Shown: positions 27,725-35,881 of the stretch, in pieces | Numbering within the stretch: position 1 is the stretch's first letter | How the letters are laid out: each line of letters opens with the position of its first letter | Source of the DNA: Frigidibacter sp. RF13 | GTDB taxonomy: Bacteria > Pseudomonadota > Alphaproteobacteria > Rhodobacterales > Rhodobacteraceae | Reading direction: 5' to 3' | DNA length: 64,000 bases | NCBI RefSeq assembly: GCF_026626305.1 | Contig: NZ_JAPNUE010000008.1 | Location: 1-64,000 of the forward strand | Notes under the pieces: generated by a model | Seen by the model: only the letters and a program-made list of their open reading frames with translations | Told to the model about the DNA's origin: nothing | The model's database searches: none | Position numbers and translations under genes: made by a program

Positions 27725-30178
27725 TTATGGCTTATCGGGGGCAAATCCGGCGGCTTTGAGCCTTTCGAGTTCTTCTTTCGCCGAAATCACGAAAGTCCGC
27801 GAATCGTCTTCGGAGACAAGTGCCAGCGCGGCGGCGAATCTGTTCGCAGCGTCTGCATTCGCGCCGGCGGCCTTATAGGTCATCGCCAGATGATACTGCA
27901 CCATCGGGTCTCTAGGCAGTCCCGCCGCGGCCTTCTCCAGCTCGCGCAGCGCATCCGCGAAATTGCCGTTGAGATATGCGATCCAGCCATAAGTGTCCTG
28001 ATAGGCGGGTACGTCGCTGGAGCGCAGACGCCGCGCGATAATTTCGGCCCGCCGCAGACTGTCGGCGTCCGTACGATAACTGGACAGAAGGCTCGCGAGG
28101 TTGTTGGCGACGATCGGGTTCGCCGAATTCTCCTGATAGAGCGCTTCGTATATGGCGATCGCGCCTTCGATATCGCCCTTGCCTTCCAGGATGCCCGCCT
28201 TGGCCCACCGCAGTTCGCCCGAGCTGGGGTTGATGGTCAAAGCCTGATCGAGCAGCGCCAGTGCTTCCTCACGGCGGACCGGATCGAGCGCCACTGCCCG
28301 GACCAGCGCCATCCAAATATCGGTGCGGTCGGGCGACTGGACGAGGAGTGCACGATATTCACTCTCGGCACCCTTTTGATCGCCGGTCAGCGCCAGGACC
28401 GTCGCATGAATGAACTGCACATCCTTGTTGTCGGGATCCTCGGCGAGGATCTTCGCGGCATAGGCCAGCGCTTCGGCATTGCGGCCGTTGGCCAGATGGT
28501 TGCGCAGGACGGCGACCTTTGCGTCGGTACGCTTGCCTTCGGTGCTGGCCAGACGTTCCAGATAGTCGAGCGCGTCGCCCGCCTTTTGCTGCCCCTGCAG
28601 AATGGAGGCGCGGATCGCACCGATGTCGTTGGCCAGCCGCGGATCCTTCTGCTTCTCCAATTCTCGCACGACCGCCTCGGCGCGCGGCCAATCCTGCAGC
28701 GCGACATAGAGCTGTCCGAGCGGCACCAGCAAAGCGGCGTTTCCCGGTGACAGGCGCAGGGCCTCGACCAGGACGCCCTCGGCCGGCAGAAGCTTGTTCT
28801 CGGACGCGAGGAGCTGCGCATACCGCAGAGATTCCGCAGGAGCGCGACCGGACGCCCCGACGGCCTGAGCAAGCGTGTCGCGCATCAGGTCACGCTGGCC
28901 ATCGCGCTCATATGCCTGTGCCATCAGCGTCAGAAGTGATGCGTCACGCGGGTTCTGATCGACTGCATCCCTGAGAATGGCAACTGCGTCACTGGCATCG
29001 TCATCCATGATCTGCCAGGTGGCCCTCAGCTTGATCGCCTCGACATTCCCGGAATCCTCGGACAATACCTCGTCAACCAGCGCCCGTGCCCCGTCGCTGT
29101 CGCCAACCGCAAGCTTCATCCGTGCGAGCGCGACCCTGACCGAACGTGCCTCGTCGGCATCGTCCACATCATCGAGCAAAGCTTCCATCTCGGCGATTGC
29201 GCCATCGCGGTCGCCCTGGTCGAAATGGAAACCGGCGCGGGCCGAGCGGAAAACGGTGGCCTGCTGACCGCTCTCGATCAGCCGGTCGAGCTCGGCGAGG
29301 GCGGCGTCGGCCCCACGATACTCGCCGAGGAACCTGACCAGCGAGGTGAGGTTCTGCAAGTCATCGGGAAAGTCGGTCGATCTTTGGCGCAGGAAGGCTT
29401 CGGCCTTGTCAAAATCCTTGCGCGAGAGATACCACCGCAACAGCGCCTCGGGCATCTCGGGCGCCTTGGGAAAGACCTCGATCATCTCGATCAGGCCGCG
29501 CTCCACCGCAGCATTGTCTTGCAGCGCCGCGTTGACCGATAAACGTTGTGCGTAAAACAGCTTCTCCGTCGGTGCGATGGCGATAGCCTTGTTCAACTCA
29601 CCAAGTGCCTCAGACAGTGACTGGCCGCGGATAAGGTCGTCGATGATGACTTTGTAAAGCGTCAGGTTTTCCGGCGTCTTTTCGCGCAGCGCGCGCGCTG
29701 CGTCGACCGACTTGAGGATCGCCGCGCTGTCGCTGCGCTCCACTGCCTGACCGTAGGTCACGAGCAGCCGCGTCGCCTGCAGGGCAAGGTCGTCCGGCGC
29801 CGCAGCAAGCGCGCGCGTCACGAAAGTCTCGGCATCGACCCATTCACCGCTGTCCGCGGCCATCTCCGACAACGCCTTCAACCCGGCGACATCGTTGGGA
29901 TATTGCTCGATCAGTCGCAGATACTGGCTGTAGGCCTCGCGCAGGTTGCCGCGCCCGCGTTCTGCCTCGGCATAGGCGAGACGGGCATCGTGATGTTCGC
30001 CGTTCAGTTTGAAGACATTGCGAAATTCGACAAGCGCGCGGTCGATATCGCCCGCCTGCAGATATTCAAGCCCCGCATTGAAATGCCGCTCCGCCCGCTG
30101 TTCTGCGGTGTCGCAGGCTGCGAGCAGCGCCATTGTCGCGACAAGGGCGAGGGTAAGGGACAGGCGTCGTCTCATCAC
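27725..30178 (-). CDS. PrsT-like TPR lipoprotein of exosortase locus
   Basis: The product is 817 residues. A lipobox (LLAAC) follows the signal peptide, then come some 18-20 TPR-like helical hairpins (for example AERHFNAGLEYLQAGDIDRAL and AGILEGKGDIEGAIAIYEAL) to the C-terminus. Long TPR lipoproteins of this kind (PrsT) are markers of PEP-CTERM/exopolysaccharide loci and probably scaffold the periplasmic export apparatus. It begins with two adjacent ATGs. A gap of 123 bases separates it from the Wza-type gene downstream. Confidence 0.88.
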   Translation of the reverse strand: MMRRRLSLTLALVATMALLAACDTAEQRAERHFNAGLEYLQAGDIDRALVEFRNVFKLNGEHHDARLAYAEAERGRGNLREAYSQYLRLIEQYPNDVAGLKALSEMAADSGEWVDAETFVTRALAAAPDDLALQATRLLVTYGQAVERSDSAAILKSVDAARALREKTPENLTLYKVIIDDLIRGQSLSEALGELNKAIAIAPTEKLFYAQRLSVNAALQDNAAVERGLIEMIEVFPKAPEMPEALLRWYLSRKDFDKAEAFLRQRSTDFPDDLQNLTSLVRFLGEYRGADAALAELDRLIESGQQATVFRSARAGFHFDQGDRDGAIAEMEALLDDVDDADEARSVRVALARMKLAVGDSDGARALVDEVLSEDSGNVEAIKLRATWQIMDDDASDAVAILRDAVDQNPRDASLLTLMAQAYERDGQRDLMRDTLAQAVGASGRAPAESLRYAQLLASENKLLPAEGVLVEALRLSPGNAALLVPLGQLYVALQDWPRAEAVVRELEKQKDPRLANDIGAIRASILQGQQKAGDALDYLERLASTEGKRTDAKVAVLRNHLANGRNAEALAYAAKILAEDPDNKDVQFIHATVLALTGDQKGAESEYRALLVQSPDRTDIWMALVRAVALDPVRREEALALLDQALTINPSSGELRWAKAGILEGKGDIEGAIAIYEALYQENSANPIVANNLASLLSSYRTDADSLRRAEIIARRLRSSDVPAYQDTYGWIAYLNGNFADALRELEKAAAGLPRDPMVQYHLAMTYKAAGANADAANRFAAALALVSEDDSRTFVISAKEELERLKAAGFAPDKP

Positions 30179-30279
30179 GGATTCAGCTCACCTTGCCAGC
30201 GCGACCGGCACGCCGAAACCACACTCAGCAGTTTCACGCAAGGGCATAGCGCTCTCTGCTTCACGATAACAAGATTGAA

Positions 30280-30969
30280 CTAGTACCCAGTCCCCTTCGC
30301 AACCGCACCGAAAGTCTTCAGAAGGATCGCCAGATCGGTACGGAAAGACAAGACGCGATCATAGTCATTGTCGAATTCCGCGCGCTTGGCGAAGGTGCAG
30401 CTGTTGCGGTCGGAGATCTGCCAGAGACCGGAAATGCCCGGGCGCAGCCCATAATAGGCAAGGCCGGGGTAAAGCTCGCGCTGCTCGGGCATCATGGGCC
30501 TTGGGCCTACGAGCGACATCTGGCCCATGAGCACGTTCCACAGTTGCGGCAGTTCATCGAGCGAGGATTTGCGAAGGAAGCGGCCGAGCATCGTCACCCG
30601 CGGATCGTACTTCAGTTTCTGCGTCGCATCCCATTCGCGCCGCGCCTCGGGGTTCGCCGCCAGATACCCCTCCAGCCGCTTGTCGGCACCCGCGACCATG
30701 GTCCGGAGCTTGATCATCCGGAAACTGCGCCCGCCTTTGCCGACCCGGTCGCTGGCATAGAACGGGTTCTCGCCGTCCATCATCACGATCAGCGCAAGAA
30801 GCGCCACGAGCGGCGCCACGATGATAGCCGAAGCCAGCACAATCGTCACATCGAGAAAGCGCTTGAAGAACCTGCGATAAGCTCCTTGCCGCGCCGGGAG
30901 AGCAACCTGCCCCAGCGGCGCCGAGGCCGAATGAATTTCGTCGGTCATGTCATTAAACTGCATGGTCAT
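30280..30969 (-). CDS. Initiating sugar transferase (undecaprenyl-phosphate sugar-1-P transferase)
   Basis: The product is 229 residues, a short WcaJ/PglC-type enzyme with one membrane-associated helix (residues about 34-62). The catalytic blocks are FRMIKLRTM, SLDELPQLWNVL (Asp-Glu pair), MSLVGPRPM and YGLRPGISGLWQ. It attaches the first sugar phosphate to the lipid carrier. Starts at 30969, 30963 or 30948 are possible; GGGAA upstream favours 30969. It is divergent from the ATPase/Wzz/kinase operon. Confidence 0.9.
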   Translation of the reverse strand: MTMQFNDMTDEIHSASAPLGQVALPARQGAYRRFFKRFLDVTIVLASAIIVAPLVALLALIVMMDGENPFYASDRVGKGGRSFRMIKLRTMVAGADKRLEGYLAANPEARREWDATQKLKYDPRVTMLGRFLRKSSLDELPQLWNVLMGQMSLVGPRPMMPEQRELYPGLAYYGLRPGISGLWQISDRNSCTFAKRAEFDNDYDRVLSFRTDLAILLKTFGAVAKGTGY

Positions 30970-31427
30970 AAGTCGCACTGGTTCCCAGCTTGATCGAAAC
31001 AATATCTTTGGCGGCCCCAGGGCCGTGGAAAGTTGAAAACTGACGGGAGAGCCCCCTCCCACCTTTTTGATACACCTTCGCCGCCACCGACAAAAGAAGA
31101 TTTGGCCATGTGTAGCAGGCCCGGGAGGATTCCCGCCAATTCCGATGGACTTTGCCAGCGCCAGGGCGCAAAACGCCAACGCGCAGCACGAATAGGCTGC
31201 CGATTGGAAACAATGACGGCATCAATGTGGCTTCTTGCGCGGGGAAGGGCCGGAAAGTCAGCAATCGTGGCCGAATCAAGAGCGGCTCGCCATATGTCCG
31301 GGCAGGCTTGCATAGGATCGCCATCAAGTTGACGAACTGATGTGAGCAGGGAGACGTAAGCCCTTCTGTGACCTTGCTTTGCCGGGTGACAGCGCGCAGG
31401 GTAGATGCGGCGACGGTGGAAGATCGG
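30970..31427. promoter_or_regulatory. Long divergent intergenic region of the EPS locus
   Basis: These 458 bases separate two divergent EPS operons and hold no convincing gene; the open frames on either strand lack family features. The position implies promoters for both operons and room for regulator binding. I see no clear sigma70 boxes. A small GGCCCC/GGGCC inverted repeat lies near 31011-31024. Confidence 0.4.
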
Positions 31428-32318
31428 ATGAACAAGGTCGTGGAGACCAGAGCAGAAGACGCGGGCAACATCGGCTTCTACATGGATTTCTTCGGATTCC
31501 GGGAGAGGCCGTTCACGCTCGTCCCCGATCCGGATTTCCTGTTCTGGTCGGCGCAACATCGGCGCGCCTATTCGGTTCTCGAATTCGGTATCCTGTCGCG
31601 CGCACCCATTACACTGGTGACCGGTGGCGTCGGTTGCGGCAAGACCACGCTACTGCGCGAGCTTTTGCGCCAGTTCGGCGCCAAGGTCACGGTCGGCCTG
31701 ATCTCGAACGCACAAGGTGGCCGGGGCGAGCTGATCCAGTGGGTCCTGAACGCACTCGGCGTGCGCTTCAACCCGGTGGTCGGCTATGTGCAGCTGTTTC
31801 AGCAATTGCAGGATTTTCTGATCGACGAATACGCCGCCGGTCGAAGGGTCGTCCTGATCTTCGACGAGGCACAGAACCTGTCGCCTGAAAGCCTCGAAGA
31901 ACTCAGGATGCTGACCAACATCAACTCCGGCAAGGATGAGGTGATCCAGCTCGTGCTGGTCGGTCAGCCGGAACTGCGCGACATGGTGCTCGACCCGTCC
32001 CTGCGCCAGCTGGCACAGCGCATCGCGGCGAGCTTCCATCTCATGCCGCTCGATGAAAAGGCAGTGGGCGAGCTGATCTCTTACCGGCTGCGCGCCGCTG
32101 GCGGGACCGGGGCGGAAATCACGCCCGAAGCGGCGGCGCTGATCCACAAGGCGACGCGCGGCGTGCCGCGGCTCATCAATCAATTGTGTGACATGGCATT
32201 GCTTTACGCATGGAGCACGGATCATCATCATGTCGACGCGCAGGTGGTACAATCTGTGCTGGATGATGGCGTGTTTTTCGCCGCGCAGATCGCGGCTGAG
32301 GAAGAGAAACGGAAATGA
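31428..32318 (+). CDS. ExeA-like AAA ATPase of exosortase/EPS locus
   Basis: The product is 296 residues. The N-terminus YMDFFGFRERPFTLVPDPDFLF is the hallmark of ExeA/PrsE-type ATPases. Walker A is GGVGCGKTT (Lys72), Walker B is VVLIFDEAQNLS, and a sensor region QLVLVGQPELRDMV follows. It likely energises or gates polysaccharide assembly or secretion at the inner membrane. ATG 31428 is preferred; a longer frame starts at 31368. It overlaps the Wzz gene by 4 bases (ATGA). Confidence 0.88.
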   Translation: MNKVVETRAEDAGNIGFYMDFFGFRERPFTLVPDPDFLFWSAQHRRAYSVLEFGILSRAPITLVTGGVGCGKTTLLRELLRQFGAKVTVGLISNAQGGRGELIQWVLNALGVRFNPVVGYVQLFQQLQDFLIDEYAAGRRVVLIFDEAQNLSPESLEELRMLTNINSGKDEVIQLVLVGQPELRDMVLDPSLRQLAQRIAASFHLMPLDEKAVGELISYRLRAAGGTGAEITPEAAALIHKATRGVPRLINQLCDMALLYAWSTDHHHVDAQVVQSVLDDGVFFAAQIAAEEEKRK

Positions 32319-33850
32319 ACTTCGATCTGTCCTTCTATTTCGCGGTATTCCTCCGCCGGATTCACTATTTCATCATCATCACCGCACTGGTGTCAGCCGC
32401 TGCGATCGCGGCTGCGTTCCTTCTGCCCTCGGTCTACCAGGCGACCTCGCTTCTCGTGCTTGAATCCTCGACCATCCCTGGCGCGCTCGCGGCGCCGACC
32501 GTTCAGGCCGCCGCCCTTGAAAAGTTGCAGCTGATCGAGAACAAGCTGATGACGCGGCAGAACCTGATCGACATCGCCAACCGTCTGAATGTCTTCAAGG
32601 ATATCAAGAAGATGACGCCCGACGAGGTGGTGAAGGCAATGCGCGATTCGACCACGATCAAGAAGAGTGCCAACAAGGGCGAAGCGACGATCATGAACCT
32701 GACGTTCTCGTCAGACACCGGCAAGGTCGCCGCCGCGGTGGTCAACGAATATGTCACGCAAATCCTGAAGGAAGATGTCGACCAGCGCACCAAGAGCGCT
32801 GAGGCGACCGTCGATTTCTTTGAGCAGGAAGTGAAGCGGCTGAGTGCCGAGCTTGATCAGCTGAGCGCCAAGATCCTCGATTTCCAGAACAAGAACTCCG
32901 ACGCCCTGCCCTCGACACTGGCATTCCGGCTTAGCCAGCAGACGACGCTGCAGGGCAAGCTCGACACTGCCGAGCAGAACATCCGCCAGCTGCAGGATCA
33001 GCGGGAGCGTCTGAAGGCACTCTATGAATCGACCGGTCAGGTCGGTAATGCGGTCGCGCCGCAGACGCCCGAGGCCAAGCAGCTCGCCACGCTGAACGAT
33101 CAGTTGCGCCAGACGCTCGCAGTGCTGGCGCCCGATCATCCCAAGGTCAAGCTGTTGCAAGTCCAGATTGCCCAGCTCGAAGAGATCGTGAAGAATCAGA
33201 CCGCGCCGCCCGCCGACGCGGCGAACCCAACCGCCACGATGTTCGATGTGCAGCTTGCCGACATCGATTCAAAGATCGCGTTGGAAACCCAAAGCCGCGA
33301 CCAGATCGCCGAGCAGATGAAGGCGCTGCAGGAAACGATCGACCGGACGCCCGCCAACCAGATCGCGCTCGATGCGCTGAACCGGGACTATTCGAACATT
33401 CAGCAGCAGTATAACGCCGCGGTCGGCAACCTGTCGAAAGCCTCGGCCGGGGAAAGGATCGAGATCCTGTCGAAGGGCGAGAAGCTTTCGGTTCTTGACG
33501 CCGCGACGGTTCCCAACCGCCCAGCCAAGCCGAACCGGCCGCTTATCGCGGTCGGCGGCATGGCGATGGGCATGTTACTCGGGCTTGGCACGATTTTCCT
33601 GACCGAGCTTCTCAATCGTGCGGTCCGCCGTCCGAAAGATATCGTGTCGGCCTTCGGCATAACGCCTTTGGTGACCATCCCCTATATGCGCACCCCGGCC
33701 GAGACATTGCAGCGCCGGTCAATGTTCATCGGCATGATGTTCATGGCGGTGGTCGGGATTCCCGCGATGATCTACGCGGTACATGTTTTCTACCAGCCGC
33801 TCGATATCCTTCTCGACCGGGTGGCGCGTCAATTTGGTATCCGTCTCTGA
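32315..33850 (+). CDS. Wzz/GumC-type chain-length determinant
   Basis: The product is 511 residues with membrane helices near residues 18-40 and 405-430 and a third near 470-490. Between them lies a long coiled-coil periplasmic arm (residues about 160-400, rich in Gln, Leu and Glu) containing a GNVR-like sequence region. It acts with the Wza-type protein and the tyrosine kinase to set chain length and to couple polymerisation to export. The C-terminal cytoplasmic part does not include a kinase; that is the separate next gene. Confidence 0.9.
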   Translation: MNFDLSFYFAVFLRRIHYFIIITALVSAAAIAAAFLLPSVYQATSLLVLESSTIPGALAAPTVQAAALEKLQLIENKLMTRQNLIDIANRLNVFKDIKKMTPDEVVKAMRDSTTIKKSANKGEATIMNLTFSSDTGKVAAAVVNEYVTQILKEDVDQRTKSAEATVDFFEQEVKRLSAELDQLSAKILDFQNKNSDALPSTLAFRLSQQTTLQGKLDTAEQNIRQLQDQRERLKALYESTGQVGNAVAPQTPEAKQLATLNDQLRQTLAVLAPDHPKVKLLQVQIAQLEEIVKNQTAPPADAANPTATMFDVQLADIDSKIALETQSRDQIAEQMKALQETIDRTPANQIALDALNRDYSNIQQQYNAAVGNLSKASAGERIEILSKGEKLSVLDAATVPNRPAKPNRPLIAVGGMAMGMLLGLGTIFLTELLNRAVRRPKDIVSAFGITPLVTIPYMRTPAETLQRRSMFIGMMFMAVVGIPAMIYAVHVFYQPLDILLDRVARQFGIRL

Positions 33851-33888
33851 CGTTGACGGCGGACAGGTAAGAATTAGCGAGACTCAGG

Positions 33889-34722
33889 ATGGAAAAGCTC
33901 GAAGCAGCATTGGCGAAGGCCCGCGAGGCGCGAAAAGCATCTCTGGGTGACGATATTGCCGCGCCTCTTGCGCCGCGACAGTCGGAGCCGCGGGCAGCGC
34001 AGGGCGGTGCCGACTGGTCGGCCCTGCCCGAGCTGTCGATCACGACCGAACAGGCGCGCAGTGGGCGCCTTGGCTCGTTGCTGGGCGGCAAGGATGCGAC
34101 ACCCTACGACATGCTGCGCTCGCGCACGATCCGGCTGATGAAGGACGCAGGTTGGAAGCGGCTTGCCGTGACCTCGCCCAACGCGGCCTGCGGCAAAACG
34201 ACGGTGTCGCTGAATCTCGCCCTCAGCCTCGCGCGGCAGCGTGACCTGCGTGTCATGCTCATTGACCTCGACCTCAGGCGGCCTGCCCTGCACAAGCTGA
34301 TCGGCTATCAGCCCGCGCGGTCGTTTCACGAAGTGCTTGAGGAGAAGGCAAACGTGGTCGAGGCCTGCGTCCGTGTCGGCACCAACCTGATCATCGCCAC
34401 GAACGCGACGCCCTCGCGCCACCCCGCAGAGGTGCTGCACAGCGATCGCAGCCGCGAGGTACTGAAGGCGATAGAGGCGGCCTGGCAGCCCGATATCATG
34501 ATCTTCGACATGTCGCCGATGCTGGCCAGTGACGATAATGTTGGCTTCCTTGGCAATGTCGATTGCTCGCTTCTCGTCGTGGCGGCGGAAAGCACGACCC
34601 TGCCCAATATTGATGTCTGCGAGAAGGAACTGGCGCAACTGACCAATGTGCTTGGTGTTGTCCTGAACAAGTGCCGCTACGAAGATCCGTCTGCAGGCTA
34701 CGGTTACGAGGCCTACGAGTAG
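33889..34722 (+). CDS. CpsD/CapB-type tyrosine kinase
   Basis: The product is 277 residues. The Walker A motif is SPNAACGKTT (Lys103), Walker A' is VMLIDLDLRRP, and Walker B is IMIFDMSPML. The last 14 residues carry a tyrosine cluster (Tyr264, 271, 273 and 276) fitting for BY-kinase autophosphorylation. It should bind the cytoplasmic end of the Wzz protein encoded 38 bases upstream and cycle phosphorylation to drive polymer assembly. Confidence 0.9.
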   Translation: MEKLEAALAKAREARKASLGDDIAAPLAPRQSEPRAAQGGADWSALPELSITTEQARSGRLGSLLGGKDATPYDMLRSRTIRLMKDAGWKRLAVTSPNAACGKTTVSLNLALSLARQRDLRVMLIDLDLRRPALHKLIGYQPARSFHEVLEEKANVVEACVRVGTNLIIATNATPSRHPAEVLHSDRSREVLKAIEAAWQPDIMIFDMSPMLASDDNVGFLGNVDCSLLVVAAESTTLPNIDVCEKELAQLTNVLGVVLNKCRYEDPSAGYGYEAYE

Positions 34723-34765
34723 ATCCGGGCGCGATCTCCCTGCAACGCGGTATGAACAAAAAACA

Positions 34766-34789
34766 AAGGCCGGGCTCTCGCCCGGCCTT
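34766..34789. terminator. Bidirectional terminator between kinase and CTERM genes
   Basis: A perfect 10-bp stem (AAGGCCGGGC / GCCCGGCCTT, loop TCTC) sits between two convergent stop codons. Upstream A-runs on the plus strand give T-runs on the minus strand, so it can end transcription from the CTERM gene well and from the kinase gene moderately. Confidence 0.75.
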
Positions 34790-34817
34790 ATCGCTATTTC
34801 ACACTCGGATGCGAGCG

Positions 34818-35474
34818 TCAGGCACGCGCGCGGCGGCGGAACATCGCCAGACCGCCAAGGCCACCGAGCAGCATCAGACCCGCCGCCGGCACTGGCACCG
34901 GAGCGAGTTCGATCCCGGCAAGCGCACCGTCGGCATAGCCGAGGCTGTCGTTGCTGTTCAGGACGGTGAAGCGGATGACCGAAGCGTAGATCGGCTGGAA
35001 GGCAGCAGCGACGAAGCCCGCCGCACCAGTTCCGGCAACATCGACCGCGACCAGAGAAACCGGCGCGCCGCCGTCAATCGAGGCCTGGCCGACTTCAAGC
35101 GTCCCGCCCGTCCGTGCCTGGAACAGGTCAAGGAAGTAGAAGGCGCTGACCATGACGGGCGAGCTGAAAGCGATCTCGATCCACTCCTGACGCATCGGCG
35201 TCGTAGTGATCTCGTCGTCGTTCAGCCCGACGCCGTAGCCGTCACGCTCAAACGCGAGGCCCGTGCCAGTCGGCTTGCTGTTGCCGTCGAACAGTTGCGA
35301 ATTGTTCAAATAGCCACTACCGGTCATCGTCCAAGTGACGGCCCCGCCCATGACCGAACCGGAAGTTCCGGTCGACGCGGCGGTAAAGTCGATAACTGCT
35401 GCGTTCGCACCGACTGCGCCCAGCGCCATCACGGCGCTCGCGCACAGCCCACGAACCAAAGACTTCAAGTACAT
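34818..35474 (-). CDS. VPLPA-CTERM (PEP-CTERM-like) sorted surface protein
   Basis: The product is 218 residues. It has a signal peptide ending at VGANA, a beta-rich central domain (residues about 25-190, containing IEIAFSSPVMVSAFYFLDLF) and a C-terminal tripartite signal: PVPVPAAG, a hydrophobic helix LMLLGGLGGLAMF and a basic tail RRRARA. The tail matches the VPLPA class cut by XrtD, whose gene is about 10 kb away. It is the only such cargo in this window. It has its own terminator and an AT-rich upstream region, so it is probably controlled separately. Confidence 0.92.
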   Translation of the reverse strand: MYLKSLVRGLCASAVMALGAVGANAAVIDFTAASTGTSGSVMGGAVTWTMTGSGYLNNSQLFDGNSKPTGTGLAFERDGYGVGLNDDEITTTPMRQEWIEIAFSSPVMVSAFYFLDLFQARTGGTLEVGQASIDGGAPVSLVAVDVAGTGAAGFVAAAFQPIYASVIRFTVLNSNDSLGYADGALAGIELAPVPVPAAGLMLLGGLGGLAMFRRRARA

Positions 35475-35827
35475 CGTGAAAACCCCACTTCAGTATTCCG
35501 CACCCTTTGTCACACTTTTACCACATTTCATCGGGATTGGAACGATGTTTCGCCTCGATTTGAACAAATTATGCCGATTCAGGCGTCTACGCAGCAATCC
35601 GATCGAGTAGGATGGCAATCAGGAAACCATACCGAGATTGCAGCGCGACAGTTTCCTATTGGTTGACAAAAATGGATATGATTTGTGGCGCGGCCTCGCC
35701 ACACCCGCTTCAGTGCCCCGGTCGAAGCGCGGATTCGTCGCAAGAATTGCAGACGACGCCGCTCTCGAGGCGGCCCTTAGATGTTCGACGATTCGTTGTT
35801 CGGCAGGCGTCGCCACATTTCAAACAC
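35475..35827. other. Intergenic region upstream of the CTERM gene
   Basis: This stretch carries the promoter side of the CTERM gene and is AT-richer than the flanks up to about 35660. Two short overlapping frames (plus 35638-35871 with a TTG start, and minus 35619-35816 with a GTG start) have no recognisable features. I see no RNA gene here. Confidence 0.5.
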
Positions 35828-35857
35828 AAATCCGCCGGCAGCGATGCCGGCGGATTT
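35828..35857 (-). terminator. Terminator of the beta-helix gene
   Basis: A perfect 13-bp stem (AAATCCGCCGGCA / TGCCGGCGGATTT, loop GCGA) lies 24 bases past the stop of the minus-strand beta-helix gene. Short T-runs on both sides make it a strong, possibly bidirectional, terminator. Confidence 0.8.
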
Positions 35858-35881
35858 GGTGCAGATCTTGACCTGTAGGTC

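Noticed and set aside
35638..35871. 77-codon plus-strand frame with a TTG start, and a 65-codon minus-strand frame over the same stretch
   Set aside because: Both lack ribosome-binding sites and family features, and the plus-strand frame runs into the terminator hairpin of the beta-helix gene.
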